This document shows positions 49,814 to 58,966 of a DNA stretch of 64,000 bases, in pieces (the stretch's first letter is position 1; the number at the start of each line of letters is the position of its first letter). The notes beneath the pieces are model-generated. The model saw only the letters and a program-made list of their open reading frames with translations, had not been told where the DNA came from and ran no database searches. The translations under genes and the position numbers were made by a program. This DNA is from Novosphingobium sp. PhB57 (lineage in GTDB: Bacteria; Pseudomonadota; Alphaproteobacteria; Sphingomonadales; Sphingomonadaceae), in contig NZ_SMBO01000006.1 of assembly GCF_004342985.1 (NCBI RefSeq), forward strand, positions 1 through 64,000. Direction: 5' to 3'.

Positions 49814-52765
49814 TTAGCTGGCGCCGCCGAACAGGTCGGCCAGCTTGACCCGGGCGCCCAGGAACACATAGCGGCCCACCGCGCTGATCGGCGTGTTCAG
49901 GCTGCCGAGGTCGGGCTTCTGGTTGAACAGGTTGGTCACGCCGCCATAGAGCGTGAACTGATCGCCCACATCGTAAGTCAGGCTCAGGTCGTGCGAGAAG
50001 CGCGCCTTGAACTTGAGATATTCGGGCGCGACGATGTCCGGATTGGCGGCGATCGTCTGGCGGTCGTAGCGATAGACGGCCGAAGCGTAGTTGATCTGCC
50101 AGTCGAGGCCGAAGGCGCCGCTCTGCCAGGTGAGGTCGGCCGTGACCTGGTACTTCGGTGCGCCGGCCACATAGGCGTTGTTCACCGTGGCCGCGCCGGG
50201 GATCGGCACCGAATCCAGGCGGTGCAGGTAATTGGCCATGACCCGCGCGCCGAAGGTGCCGGCGCGCGCCGTCGGGATCGCATAGGCGAGCGCCAAGTCG
50301 AGCCCGGAAGTGCGGATCTGCGCCACGTTGAACGGGGTCAGCTGGAAGCCGGTGATGTTGCCCGCGCCGGTGCCGCCGTTCTGCCGCGTGACCACGCCGC
50401 AATAGGGATTGTCGAGGCTGGCCTGATCCACGCAGAGATCGGCCAGGTTCTGGGCGGTGGTGACATTGATCGCATTGCGGATGCGGATGTCGTACCAGTC
50501 GGCCGAGAGCGTCAGGCGCGGCAGGAAGGTGGGCTGGAGCACCACTCCTGCGGTCCAGGTCTTCGCGGTTTCCTCCTTCAGGTCGGGATTGCCGGCGCCG
50601 TAGCCGGGAATGACCTGCCCGGTTACGCCGTTGAAGCCGGAAGGGTCGGCGCCCAGCGAGGTGAGCAGGGCGCTGCAGTTCGCTGCACGGTACTGCGTAC
50701 CGTTCTGCAGATAGGCGGAGCCGCAGGGATCGTTGATCGCCTGATAGGTCTGCGTGGCGCCGGTGTAGAGTTCGCTGATGTTCGGCGCGCGGACCGACTT
50801 CGAGTAGGAGCCGCGGAACGTCACGTCCTGCACCGGGGCCCACTCGCCGCCCAGCTTCCAGGCGCCGGTCGAACCGACGGTGGAATAGTCCGAATAGCGG
50901 ACGGCGCCGTTGGCGGACAGGCGATGGGCGAAGGGCATGTCCGCCAGGATCGGCAGGTTCACTTCGCCGAAGACCTCCCACACGTCGAACGCGCCGCGGG
51001 TGTCGCCCAGGGCGCTGGTTAAGGTCAGGCCCTGCGAGACGAGTTCGTCGGCCACGAACCGGCTGGTTTCCTTGCGATATTCGCCGCCCAGCGCGAAGGA
51101 GATCGGTCCGCCGGGAAGCTCCAGCATGCCCTGGCTGTCGCCGGTCAGGGTGCCGCTGACGACATGCTGGGTCATCGTCGTGCGGTCGGTCGTATCGGCC
51201 ATGATCCAGTCCCGCGCGGCCTGGTTCGCGGCGTTGTTCTCACCGAAGAGGTTGAGCGGCAGGCAGTCGCCCGGCGCGAAAGTCACGGGCGGGATCGGCG
51301 CGCGGTTGCGGTTGTAGGGCTGGAACGGCGTCCATCCGGCCTGGGTGTTGACGCGGCAGGTCACGCCGCCGTTACCGTCGCTCACCGCGTCGATCGCGGC
51401 GAGGTAGCGGTCGGTCAGCATGTTGTTGACGTAGCGCGATTTCACCTTGGTCTGGCCGAAGACGTAGGACAAATCGTAGCGCAAGTTGGGGCTGATCTGC
51501 CCGCGCGCGCCGACGACGCTGCGGATCGTCTCGCGCGTCACGTCCTCGCCTCGGCGGCCGAAATCGAAGTTGTCGCGGTTGACGAGCACGCCGCCCATCG
51601 CCGGATCGATATAGGGCTGGACGGCCGCGGGGATGTACGGATTGTCCTGGGGGATGAAGAGGTAATAGTCGAAAGTCGGCTGCCCCAGCGAGAAGGAGCG
51701 GCTGCTGGCATACTTGCCCTCGGCGTAGAGCGTCAGCGCACTGCTGACGTCGAAATGGGCCGAGGCGCTCACCACGTCGCGCTTGATCTGCGGCAGAAGG
51801 TCGTTTCCATAGTCGGAAACGAGCGTGCCCGAGCCGCCTTGCTGGTAGGCCGGGGCCACGAGGGTACCGTGATCGAAGGGCTGGCCGTCGGCGCCGACGA
51901 AATCGGGCACACCGTCGAAATTGACGTCGATTCCGCCCGCGCGCGAGGTGTCGAAATAGCGGATATTCCGCATCGGCACGTAGTCGGGGATACCGTCGTC
52001 ATTGGTCAGCCCGGCCTCGGTATCGGCAGGGTTGAGGTAGAAGTCGACCTTGTTCTCGCCGTCGAGATAGCGGCGCGAATGGGCGCTGAGGCGGTCTTCC
52101 TCGCCGTGCTCCCAGGCCAGGGCGAAGTTGCCGCGGCCGCCGGCGAAATTGTGACCTGCGGTGAGGGCGATCAGGCGCTGGCCCGCATCGCCGTGGCCGG
52201 AAATGCCCGTCTGGACACGGGCGGTCAGGCCTTCGAAGTCCTGCTTCTGGATGAAGTTGACGACGCCGGATACCCCGTCCGCACCGTAGACCGCCGATGC
52301 GCCGCCGGTGAGCACTTCGACGCGCTCGACCAGATCGAGCGGGATGGTGTTGATATCCACCGACTGCACGCCGGGGACCGAGGCGACCTGGCGGCGGCCG
52401 TCGATCAGCACCAGAGTGCGCTGGGTGCCGAGATTGCGCAAGTTCAGCAGGTTGAGCCCGGTGAAGCCGATGCCCGCGCGGCTCCCGCTGGTGTCATAGG
52501 ACCCGACGGAGTTCTGCAAGGCCGGAATGGTCTTGAGAAAGTCGGTCAGGTTGGTCGTGCCTGATTCGAGCACGTCCTTCGCCGTTACCACGGTCACCGG
52601 ATTGGGCGCCTCGGACGAGGCCTGCGCGATCCGCGATCCGGTGACGACGATCGCTTCGCCTGCGGCATCACCGGCTTCCTGCGCCAGAATGGGCTGCGGG
52701 AAGAGCAAGGCGAGGGTCGGCACAAGCGTTCCGCCGAGAAGGACCTTGTCCTTGCGGGTCATCAT
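49814..52765 (-). CDS. TonB-dependent outer-membrane receptor
   Basis: The 983-residue receptor has a signal peptide (KVLLGGTLVPTLALLFPQPI, cut near LAQ), a TonB-box region (GEAIVVTGSRI) and a plug (NPVTVVTAKDVLESGTTNLT to GGASAVYGADGVSGVVNF). A large barrel follows, with a run of plug-barrel loop residues rich in Asp and Gly. The sequence style is the same as the receptor at 35285-38221 and typical of sphingomonads, where such receptors import catabolic substrates. The ATG at 52765 follows AAGGAACGCG. A 219-base spacer separates it from the aldehyde dehydrogenase gene upstream, so it may have its own promoter. Confidence 0.92.
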   Translation of the reverse strand: MMTRKDKVLLGGTLVPTLALLFPQPILAQEAGDAAGEAIVVTGSRIAQASSEAPNPVTVVTAKDVLESGTTNLTDFLKTIPALQNSVGSYDTSGSRAGIGFTGLNLLNLRNLGTQRTLVLIDGRRQVASVPGVQSVDINTIPLDLVERVEVLTGGASAVYGADGVSGVVNFIQKQDFEGLTARVQTGISGHGDAGQRLIALTAGHNFAGGRGNFALAWEHGEEDRLSAHSRRYLDGENKVDFYLNPADTEAGLTNDDGIPDYVPMRNIRYFDTSRAGGIDVNFDGVPDFVGADGQPFDHGTLVAPAYQQGGSGTLVSDYGNDLLPQIKRDVVSASAHFDVSSALTLYAEGKYASSRSFSLGQPTFDYYLFIPQDNPYIPAAVQPYIDPAMGGVLVNRDNFDFGRRGEDVTRETIRSVVGARGQISPNLRYDLSYVFGQTKVKSRYVNNMLTDRYLAAIDAVSDGNGGVTCRVNTQAGWTPFQPYNRNRAPIPPVTFAPGDCLPLNLFGENNAANQAARDWIMADTTDRTTMTQHVVSGTLTGDSQGMLELPGGPISFALGGEYRKETSRFVADELVSQGLTLTSALGDTRGAFDVWEVFGEVNLPILADMPFAHRLSANGAVRYSDYSTVGSTGAWKLGGEWAPVQDVTFRGSYSKSVRAPNISELYTGATQTYQAINDPCGSAYLQNGTQYRAANCSALLTSLGADPSGFNGVTGQVIPGYGAGNPDLKEETAKTWTAGVVLQPTFLPRLTLSADWYDIRIRNAINVTTAQNLADLCVDQASLDNPYCGVVTRQNGGTGAGNITGFQLTPFNVAQIRTSGLDLALAYAIPTARAGTFGARVMANYLHRLDSVPIPGAATVNNAYVAGAPKYQVTADLTWQSGAFGLDWQINYASAVYRYDRQTIAANPDIVAPEYLKFKARFSHDLSLTYDVGDQFTLYGGVTNLFNQKPDLGSLNTPISAVGRYVFLGARVKLADLFGGAS

Positions 52766-52984
52766 TTTTCGCGTTCCTTAGACAGTCGCATCGGCCCGTC
52801 GGACCGAGAAGTGGTCAGAAGGGAACACGGCGGCGGTACGCGAAGAGATTTACGTAGCGATTAACAAGAAATGTAACGACGCATTGGCGGAATTATCACG
52901 GATGTCCGTTGTAGGATTGCAACAGTTTAATGCGGGGGCGAGTCGGAGGGCACTGCCAGGTGCCGCTCAGATCCCCCGCCGCAA

Positions 52985-54406
52985 TCAGGCCTGGTTCCAG
53001 CCAACTACCGATTTTGTTTCGAGATATTCGGCAAATCCGTGCTCGCCCCATTCGCGTCCGTTGCCGGAACGCTTGTAGCCCCCGAAGGGCGCGTGGAAGT
53101 CGAACCCGCCGTTGACCCAGATCGCCCCGGTGCGCATCCGGCGCGAAACCGCCCGCGCCGCATCGAGATCCTCGCCCGAAACGTAGCCGCCCAGGCCGAA
53201 GTTGGAATCGTTGGCGATTTCCACCGCGTGATCGACGTCGTCGTAGCCGATGATGACCAGCACCGGGCCGAAGATTTCCTCGCGCGCGATCACCATGTGA
53301 TTGGTGCCGACGAATACGGTGGGCTTCACATAGTAGCCCTTGTCGAGCCCATCGGGCTTGCCGAGACCGCCGGCGATCAGCTTGGCGCCTTCCTCCAGGC
53401 CCTTCTCGATATAGCCCTGGATGATCTCGTACTGGCTCTTGGAGACGACCGGGCCCATCGCGAAGTTGCCCTTGGGGTCGCCCACGGTGACGCCGTTCGC
53501 GGCTTCGGTAGCGGCGGCGATAGCATCGTCCATGCGCGCGTTCGGCACCAGCAGGCGCGAACCGGCCGAGCAGGTTTGGCCGGAATTGCCCATCATCCCG
53601 CCGGTGGCGGCGGCGACATTGGTGGCGAGCGAAGCGTCGTCGAGCACTATCCACGCAGACTTGCCGCCGAGTTCGAGGCCGACGCGCTTCACGGTATCGG
53701 CCGCGTCCTTCTGGATCTGCACGCCCACCGGCTCCGATCCGGTGAAGGAGATCATGTCCACGTCCTCATGCGTGGACAGCGCGGTGCCGATCTCGCTGCC
53801 CTTGCCCTGCACCATGTTGAACACGCCCGCCGGAACGCCCGCATCATGCAGGATTTCGGCGAGGATCTGGGCCGAGTACGGCGCCAGTTGCGGGGGCTTC
53901 AGGATCATCGTGCAGCCGGCGGCGAGAGCCGGGAAGATCTTCACGCAGGTCTGGTTCATCGGCCAGTTCCATGGCGTGATGAGGCCGCAAACGCCGATCG
54001 GCTCCTTGCGGATCATGGTGACGCCGCGCTGTTCCTCGAACTTGAAGTCCTTCAGCACTTCGATCGCGGTGGAGAGGTGGCCCTTGCCCAGCAGCGTATG
54101 GAACCCGCAGGCGAGCGACATCGGCGCGCCCATTTCCTCGCTGACGGCCTCGCCCAGTTCGGTTTCGCGCTTCAGGTATTCGGCCAGGATCGCTTCGAGC
54201 AGATCGAGGCGCTCCTTCGCGCTCGTCTCGCCGAAGGTGGCGAAGGCGCGGCGGGCGGCGGCCACAGCCTTGTCGACATCGACAGCCGAACCCAGCGAGA
54301 TCGTGCCGGAGACTTCCTCGGTGGCCGGATTGACGACTTGTGCGGTGCGCGGCGCGATGGGATCGACCCACTGCCCGTCGATGTAGAACTGGGTGTAATT
54401 GCGCAT
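52985..54406 (-). CDS. Aldehyde dehydrogenase family protein
   Basis: The 473-residue NAD(P)-dependent enzyme has TPWNWPMNQTCVKI and FTGSEPVGVQIQ for cofactor binding, the general base in LELGGKSAW and the nucleophile in SGQTCSAGSR. It oxidises an aldehyde to its acid. The ATG at 54406 has GGGAGAG upstream. It lies 94 bases after the ThDP-enzyme gene on the same strand, so the aldehyde could be the product of that lyase or decarboxylase; that link is inference. Confidence 0.88.
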   Translation of the reverse strand: MRNYTQFYIDGQWVDPIAPRTAQVVNPATEEVSGTISLGSAVDVDKAVAAARRAFATFGETSAKERLDLLEAILAEYLKRETELGEAVSEEMGAPMSLACGFHTLLGKGHLSTAIEVLKDFKFEEQRGVTMIRKEPIGVCGLITPWNWPMNQTCVKIFPALAAGCTMILKPPQLAPYSAQILAEILHDAGVPAGVFNMVQGKGSEIGTALSTHEDVDMISFTGSEPVGVQIQKDAADTVKRVGLELGGKSAWIVLDDASLATNVAAATGGMMGNSGQTCSAGSRLLVPNARMDDAIAAATEAANGVTVGDPKGNFAMGPVVSKSQYEIIQGYIEKGLEEGAKLIAGGLGKPDGLDKGYYVKPTVFVGTNHMVIAREEIFGPVLVIIGYDDVDHAVEIANDSNFGLGGYVSGEDLDAARAVSRRMRTGAIWVNGGFDFHAPFGGYKRSGNGREWGEHGFAEYLETKSVVGWNQA

Positions 54407-54500
54407 CGTTCTCTCCCGTTCCTAAAGCAAAACCGCCCCGCACTCGGATCGAGAGGGAGCGGCTTCGCTTCAGGTCTGCATTGGTTTTCCGGTGTCCGGC

Positions 54501-56276
54501 TTACTGGGTGCCCTCGGCATACCAGGTGCGGAATTCCGAATAGTTCGGCATTTCTTCCGAGTTCGCGGCCGGGTCGATCGGGACGTGGATCACGGTGCAG
54601 CCGCCACGCTCATAAGCGCGCTGGATGGCCGGGCCGATGTCTTCCGCCTTCTCGACGTATTCGCCTGCCGCGCCGAAGCCTTCGGCGATCTTGTCGAAGC
54701 GGACCTTGTCGGACCAGTGCACGCCGGTTTCCTTGGTGCCCTTGCCGAAGGTGCGCTTGTAGACGCCCACTTCGAGGCCCCACTGGAAGTCGACGCCGAC
54801 GATCACCACCAGCGGCAGGTTCTTGCGCACCGCCACTTCCAGTTCGCCCACGTGGAACAGGAACGAGGAGTCGGACGTGAGCAGCATGCCCGGACGGACT
54901 TTGCCCGTCTCTGCCTGATCAGCCAGCATGGCGCCGGTGGCATAGGGCAGGCCGGTGCCGATGTGGCCGTAGTTCTGGTTCCAGATCACGTCGTGCGGCT
55001 TGGCCTGCGAGTAGGTCCACTGGAAGATCACCGTGGCGCCGCCGTCGCGGATCAGGATGCCGTCCTTCGGGAAGGCCTTTGTCGCTTCGGTGACGAACTG
55101 GCTGGTGTGCATCTTCGCGGTGGAGCCATCGGGCTTGGTCGCGGCTTCCTCTGCCAGTTCGACCAGCTGGTCTGCATCGCGCTGGATATATTCGGCCAGC
55201 GACGATGCAGCCTTGCGCGGCGTGTCCTTGAGAGCGCGGACAAGCTGCGGCACCACGGCGCGCACATCGCCCACCAGCGGCACGTCGATCGGGCGGTTGA
55301 CGCCGATCGCAGTGGGGTCCTGCTGGACGTAGATCCACTTGCGATTGGCTTCGTTGTCCACCCAGTGGCGCCAGCGGCCATAGTGGCTGGGCTCGCCCAG
55401 TTCGGTGGCGAGTGCAACGCAGCAATCGCTTTCGACCACGGCGTCGATCGACGCTTCCGAGAAGCCATAGGGGAAGGTGCGGTCCTCAAGCCCCTCGATG
55501 AACGAGGTTCCGCCCGAGGTCTGGATGACCGGGCACTGCATCAGCTCGGCCAGTTCCTTCACCGAGGCGCCGGCCTTGGCGGTGTAGACGCCGTGGCCCA
55601 CCAGCAGCACCGGGTTCTTGGCGTTGCGGATGATCTCGGCCGCTTCGGCAATGCGGTCGCCGTCGGCGCCCTGCATGGTCAGGCGATAGCGGTGCGGCGG
55701 CAGCACCGGCGGCAGGTCCAGCTCTTCCAGAATGACGTGCGCGGGATACTCGATATAGGCCGGCCCCGGCGTGCCCGACATGGCGACGCGGATGGCTTCG
55801 CGCACGATCTCGTCGGTCTGGTCGGCATATTCGATCGAGCTGGAGAACTTCACCGAATCCTCGATCATCGGCTCCTGGCGGACGAACTGGATGCGACCGC
55901 GGCGCACGCGGCGCTCGGTGATGCGGGCGCGCTGGCCGCCCATGAAGATCACCGGATCGTTCTCAACCTTGGCGCACTGAATCGCGGGCATCATGTTCGC
56001 CATGCCCGGCCCGAGGGTGCCGATGCAGAGTGCGGGCTTGCCGGTGATGCGGGCGGCGGCGGCGGCCATGTGGCCGGCAGATGCTTCGTGGTGCGGCGAA
56101 ACGACGGTCCAGCCGCGCGATTCGGCTTCGAGGAACAAGTGGACGAAGTTGGGATCGGGTATGCCGAACAGGGTCTTGATGCCCTCAGCCTCGAACAGGT
56201 CGAGAATGCGCTTGAAAACCGGGGTGCCCTTGCGTGCCGAAACAGGCGCTTCGGCCTGGGGTTGATCGTCGTACAT
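54501..56276 (-). CDS. ThDP-dependent enzyme (acetolactate synthase / 2-hydroxyacyl-CoA lyase-like) with altered cofactor motif
   Basis: The 591-residue protein has the three-domain ThDP layout. The N-terminal PYR domain carries Glu64 in HHEASAGHM as the cofactor-activating glutamate. A central TPP-M domain follows (LMQCPVIQTSGGTSFIEGL). The C-terminal PP domain has GHIGTGLPYATGAMLA. The Mg/ThDP motif, normally GDG(S/A)...NN, reads SDSS at 468-471 and VD at 495-496: the first aspartate (469) is kept, while the second ligand is Asp496 instead of Asn. The family cleaves or joins 2-oxo or 2-hydroxyacyl substrates. A CoA-transferase gene precedes it and an aldehyde dehydrogenase gene follows, which suggests a 2-hydroxyacyl-CoA lyase-like role. 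Confidence 0.75.
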   Translation of the reverse strand: MYDDQPQAEAPVSARKGTPVFKRILDLFEAEGIKTLFGIPDPNFVHLFLEAESRGWTVVSPHHEASAGHMAAAAARITGKPALCIGTLGPGMANMMPAIQCAKVENDPVIFMGGQRARITERRVRRGRIQFVRQEPMIEDSVKFSSSIEYADQTDEIVREAIRVAMSGTPGPAYIEYPAHVILEELDLPPVLPPHRYRLTMQGADGDRIAEAAEIIRNAKNPVLLVGHGVYTAKAGASVKELAELMQCPVIQTSGGTSFIEGLEDRTFPYGFSEASIDAVVESDCCVALATELGEPSHYGRWRHWVDNEANRKWIYVQQDPTAIGVNRPIDVPLVGDVRAVVPQLVRALKDTPRKAASSLAEYIQRDADQLVELAEEAATKPDGSTAKMHTSQFVTEATKAFPKDGILIRDGGATVIFQWTYSQAKPHDVIWNQNYGHIGTGLPYATGAMLADQAETGKVRPGMLLTSDSSFLFHVGELEVAVRKNLPLVVIVGVDFQWGLEVGVYKRTFGKGTKETGVHWSDKVRFDKIAEGFGAAGEYVEKAEDIGPAIQRAYERGGCTVIHVPIDPAANSEEMPNYSEFRTWYAEGTQ

Positions 56277-56403
56277 CGTCTTGCCTTCCTCTCGATCCGT
56301 TTTCTGCCCGCGATGCGGGGGGAATCAGGTTGCCGTTCTTTTTCCCAAGGCACGGCTTGAACATGTGGTTAGCCCAAGCCTCGGGACACTGTCAGGTGAA
56401 ATC

Positions 56404-56415
56404 AACAGTACTGTT
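56404..56415. promoter_or_regulatory. Perfect palindrome between the CoA-transferase and ThDP-enzyme genes
   Basis: AACAGTACTGTT is a perfect 12-base palindrome, 128 bases upstream of the ThDP-enzyme start and touching the stop codon of the CoA-transferase gene. A looser outer repeat, GTGAA and TTCAC, frames it. It may be an operator for an internal promoter. Confidence 0.5.
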
Positions 56416-57626
56416 CACTTGGAATCGACTGCTATCGCCGGGGCGACGCTGGGGGCCTCTTCGGCCAGTTCTGCGAGCACCGCTTCGTTGTCCTGCCCGA
56501 GCGTCGGCGCTGGCCCGCGTACCCGGCCCGGCGTGGCGGAAAACCACGTGGGCACGCCGGGGAATCGCACCGGGCCCTGCTCGGTCTCGACCTCTTCGAA
56601 GAAGCCGATGGCGTTCAGGTGCGCGTTGTCGAACAATTCGTCGGTGGAGCGCAGCGGCGCGCAGGGGATGTGCAGGCCGCGCAAGGTATCGAGCCATTCC
56701 TGCGTGGTGCGCGTCAGGAACGTCTCCCCCAGCAGACCATAGACCCGGCCGATCTGGCGGGCGCGCTTTTCCAGCGTGGAGAACTCGTCAGTTGCCCATT
56801 CCGGCTGCACCGATTCGACGAAGGCGTTCCAGTGCTTATCGTTGTAGACCAGCGCCGCGACGTAGCCGTCCTGCGTCTTGTATGGCCGCCGGTTCGGCTC
56901 GACCGCGCGGTGATAATGCGCGGGGCTCGTCGGCGGCGTGAACATCGCGCCGTTGGCGTGCTCCACCAGCATGAACGAGGTCATCGCCTCGAACATGGTG
57001 ACTTCGACTTCCTGGCCCTCTCCCGTGCGCTCGCGGTGATAGAGCGCCATCATCGTCGCGTAGAGCGCGTGGAGGCCGGCCACCTTGTCCGCCATGATCG
57101 TGGCGACATAGCCGGGCTCGCCGTTCATCAGGCCCTGCACATGCGGGATGCCGCATTCGGCCTGGATCGTATCGTCATAGGCGGGCTTGTCGCCCTCCGG
57201 CCCGCGCCGCGAATAGCCGTAGCAATTGGTGTAGACGATGTCCGGCCGGATCGCGCGCACCGCCTCGTAATCGAAGCCCAGCTTGCGGATCGCGCTGCCG
57301 CGCATCGAATGGATGAAGACGTCCGCCGTGGCGATCAGCGCGCGCAGGCTCTCGCGGTCCTGCTCGGCGCGCAAGTCCAGCACGATCCCGCGCTTGCCGC
57401 GATTCACGTTGACGTAGATGCCGCCCATGCCCGGCACCGGGCCCTGGGTGATCCAGCGCGTGTTGTCGCCCTCCGGCGGCTCCACCTTGATAACTTCCGC
57501 GCCCATGTCCGCCATGATCTGCGTGGCATAGGGGCCGAAGACCACGCTGGTGAGGTCCACCACGCGCAGGCCTTTCAATGGTCCATCTTGGGGTCCGCCA
57601 CCTTTCGAATCCTTGCTCGCGGTCAA
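56415..57626 (-). CDS. Class III CoA transferase (CaiB/BaiF family)
   Basis: The 403-residue protein opens with LKGLRVVDLTSVVFGPYATQ and DMGAEVIKVEPPEGDNTRW. The catalytic aspartate is expected at Asp180 in TIMADKVAG. It moves CoA onto a carboxylic acid. The start is a TTG at 57626 with a strong GGAGAGGGCC site. It is divergent from the acyl-CoA dehydrogenase gene at 57778 and leads the minus-strand set with the ThDP enzyme and aldehyde dehydrogenase. A role in loading a 2-hydroxy or 2-oxo acid is plausible but not shown. Confidence 0.85.
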   Translation of the reverse strand: MTASKDSKGGGPQDGPLKGLRVVDLTSVVFGPYATQIMADMGAEVIKVEPPEGDNTRWITQGPVPGMGGIYVNVNRGKRGIVLDLRAEQDRESLRALIATADVFIHSMRGSAIRKLGFDYEAVRAIRPDIVYTNCYGYSRRGPEGDKPAYDDTIQAECGIPHVQGLMNGEPGYVATIMADKVAGLHALYATMMALYHRERTGEGQEVEVTMFEAMTSFMLVEHANGAMFTPPTSPAHYHRAVEPNRRPYKTQDGYVAALVYNDKHWNAFVESVQPEWATDEFSTLEKRARQIGRVYGLLGETFLTRTTQEWLDTLRGLHIPCAPLRSTDELFDNAHLNAIGFFEEVETEQGPVRFPGVPTWFSATPGRVRGPAPTLGQDNEAVLAELAEEAPSVAPAIAVDSK

Positions 57627-57684
57627 GGCCCTCTCCTTCTCGTTGGCCTATGGGTAACGCAACGCCCGAGCGAAAACCATTCGT

Positions 57685-57707
57685 ATTTGCGTTTGATGGA
57701 CGCATAT
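57685..57707. promoter_or_regulatory. Inverted repeat in the divergent CoA-transferase / acyl-CoA dehydrogenase promoter region
   Basis: ATTTGCGT, seven bases, then ACGCATAT: seven of eight positions are complementary. The dyad is centred about midway between the divergent starts at 57626 and 57778, so one regulator could control both operons. Confidence 0.55.
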
Positions 57708-57777
57708 CGGCACGATGATGGTTGTGAGGCAAAAGGCCGGCTGCTAGTTCGGGGAGCGGGAAGACAAGAGGAACGCC

Positions 57778-58944
57778 ATGGATTTCGCCCTGACCGACGA
57801 CCAGCAGAACATCCGCGAGGCCGTTCTCAAGCACTGTTCGCAGTTCTCTGACGAGTACTGGCTGGAAAAGGATCGCAGCGGCGAATTCCCGTGCGAGTTC
57901 CACAAGTCGATGGCCGACGCCGGCTGGCTGGGCGTGGCCATGCCCGAAAGCGTGGGCGGCGCAGGTCTGGGCATTACCGAGGCGGCCGTGATGATGCAGG
58001 CCGTGGCCGAAAGCGGCGGCGGCATGACGGCGGCATCCTCCATCCACTTGCCCGTCTTCGGGCTGGAGCCGGTGATGCTTTTCGGCACCGAGGAACAGCA
58101 GCAGCGGATGATCCCGCCGATCCTGTCGGGCGAGGAGAAGATGTGTTTCGCCGTGACCGAGCCGAACACCGGGCTGGACACCACCAGCCTCAAGACCCGC
58201 GCTGAGAAGGTGCCGGGCGGCTACCGCGTCAATGGCGAGAAGGTGTGGATCACGCAGGCGCACATCGCCGACCGGATGCTGATCATCGCCCGTACCACGC
58301 CGCTGGAACAGGTGAAGAAGAAGACCGACGGCCTCAGTCTTTTCTATACGAAGCTCGACCGCGAACACATCGAGACGCGGATCATCCCGAAGATGGGCCG
58401 CCACGCCGTCGGCTCCAACATGATGTTCATCACCGACCTGTTCATCCCAGACGAGGATCTGATCGGTGAGGAAGGCCAGGGTTTTCGCATCCTGCTCAAG
58501 GGCCTCAATCCCGAACGTGTGCTGCTGGGCGCGGAGGCGACCGGGTTGGGCCGCGTCGCGATCCAGCGGGCCTCGCGCTATGCGCGGGAACGCGTGGTGT
58601 TCGGGCGGCCGATCGGCCAGAATCAGGGCATCCAGCACCCGCTCGCCAAGGCATGGATGCAGGTGGAGGCAGCCAGCCTGATGGTCTTCAAGGCCGCGAC
58701 CCTGTTCGACAAGGGGCTGGACTGCGGCGTGGAGGCGAACTCCGCCAAGTACCTGGCCGCCGAAGCCGGGTTCGAGGCGTGCCAGACCGCCGTGATGTCG
58801 ATGGGCGGCATGGGCTATGCGCAGGAATACCACGTCGAGCGCTACCTGCGCGAAGTGATGATCCCGCGCATCGCGCCGGTTAGCCCGCACCAGATCATGA
58901 ACTTCATCGCCGAGAGGGTTTTGGAACTGCCCAAGAGTTATTGA
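57778..58944 (+). CDS. Acyl-CoA dehydrogenase, isovaleryl-CoA dehydrogenase-like catalytic position
   Basis: The 388-residue FAD enzyme shows CFAVTEPNTGLDT, the FAD-binding QNQGIQHPLAKAW and the late MGGMGYAQEYHVER block. The glutamate of medium-chain enzymes (in the YEGT motif) is absent, that segment reading IAPVSP near 365-370. Instead GLNPERV near 242-248 supplies Glu246 at the position used by isovaleryl- and long-chain acyl-CoA dehydrogenases. It would introduce the 2,3-double bond of an acyl-CoA. The ATG at 57778 has GAGGAACGCC upstream. It begins a plus-strand run with lyase, CoA-transferase and hydratase genes. Confidence 0.85.
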   Translation: MDFALTDDQQNIREAVLKHCSQFSDEYWLEKDRSGEFPCEFHKSMADAGWLGVAMPESVGGAGLGITEAAVMMQAVAESGGGMTAASSIHLPVFGLEPVMLFGTEEQQQRMIPPILSGEEKMCFAVTEPNTGLDTTSLKTRAEKVPGGYRVNGEKVWITQAHIADRMLIIARTTPLEQVKKKTDGLSLFYTKLDREHIETRIIPKMGRHAVGSNMMFITDLFIPDEDLIGEEGQGFRILLKGLNPERVLLGAEATGLGRVAIQRASRYARERVVFGRPIGQNQGIQHPLAKAWMQVEAASLMVFKAATLFDKGLDCGVEANSAKYLAAEAGFEACQTAVMSMGGMGYAQEYHVERYLREVMIPRIAPVSPHQIMNFIAERVLELPKSY

Positions 58945-58966
58945 GGCGGCTCCCCTTGAGAAAGCC

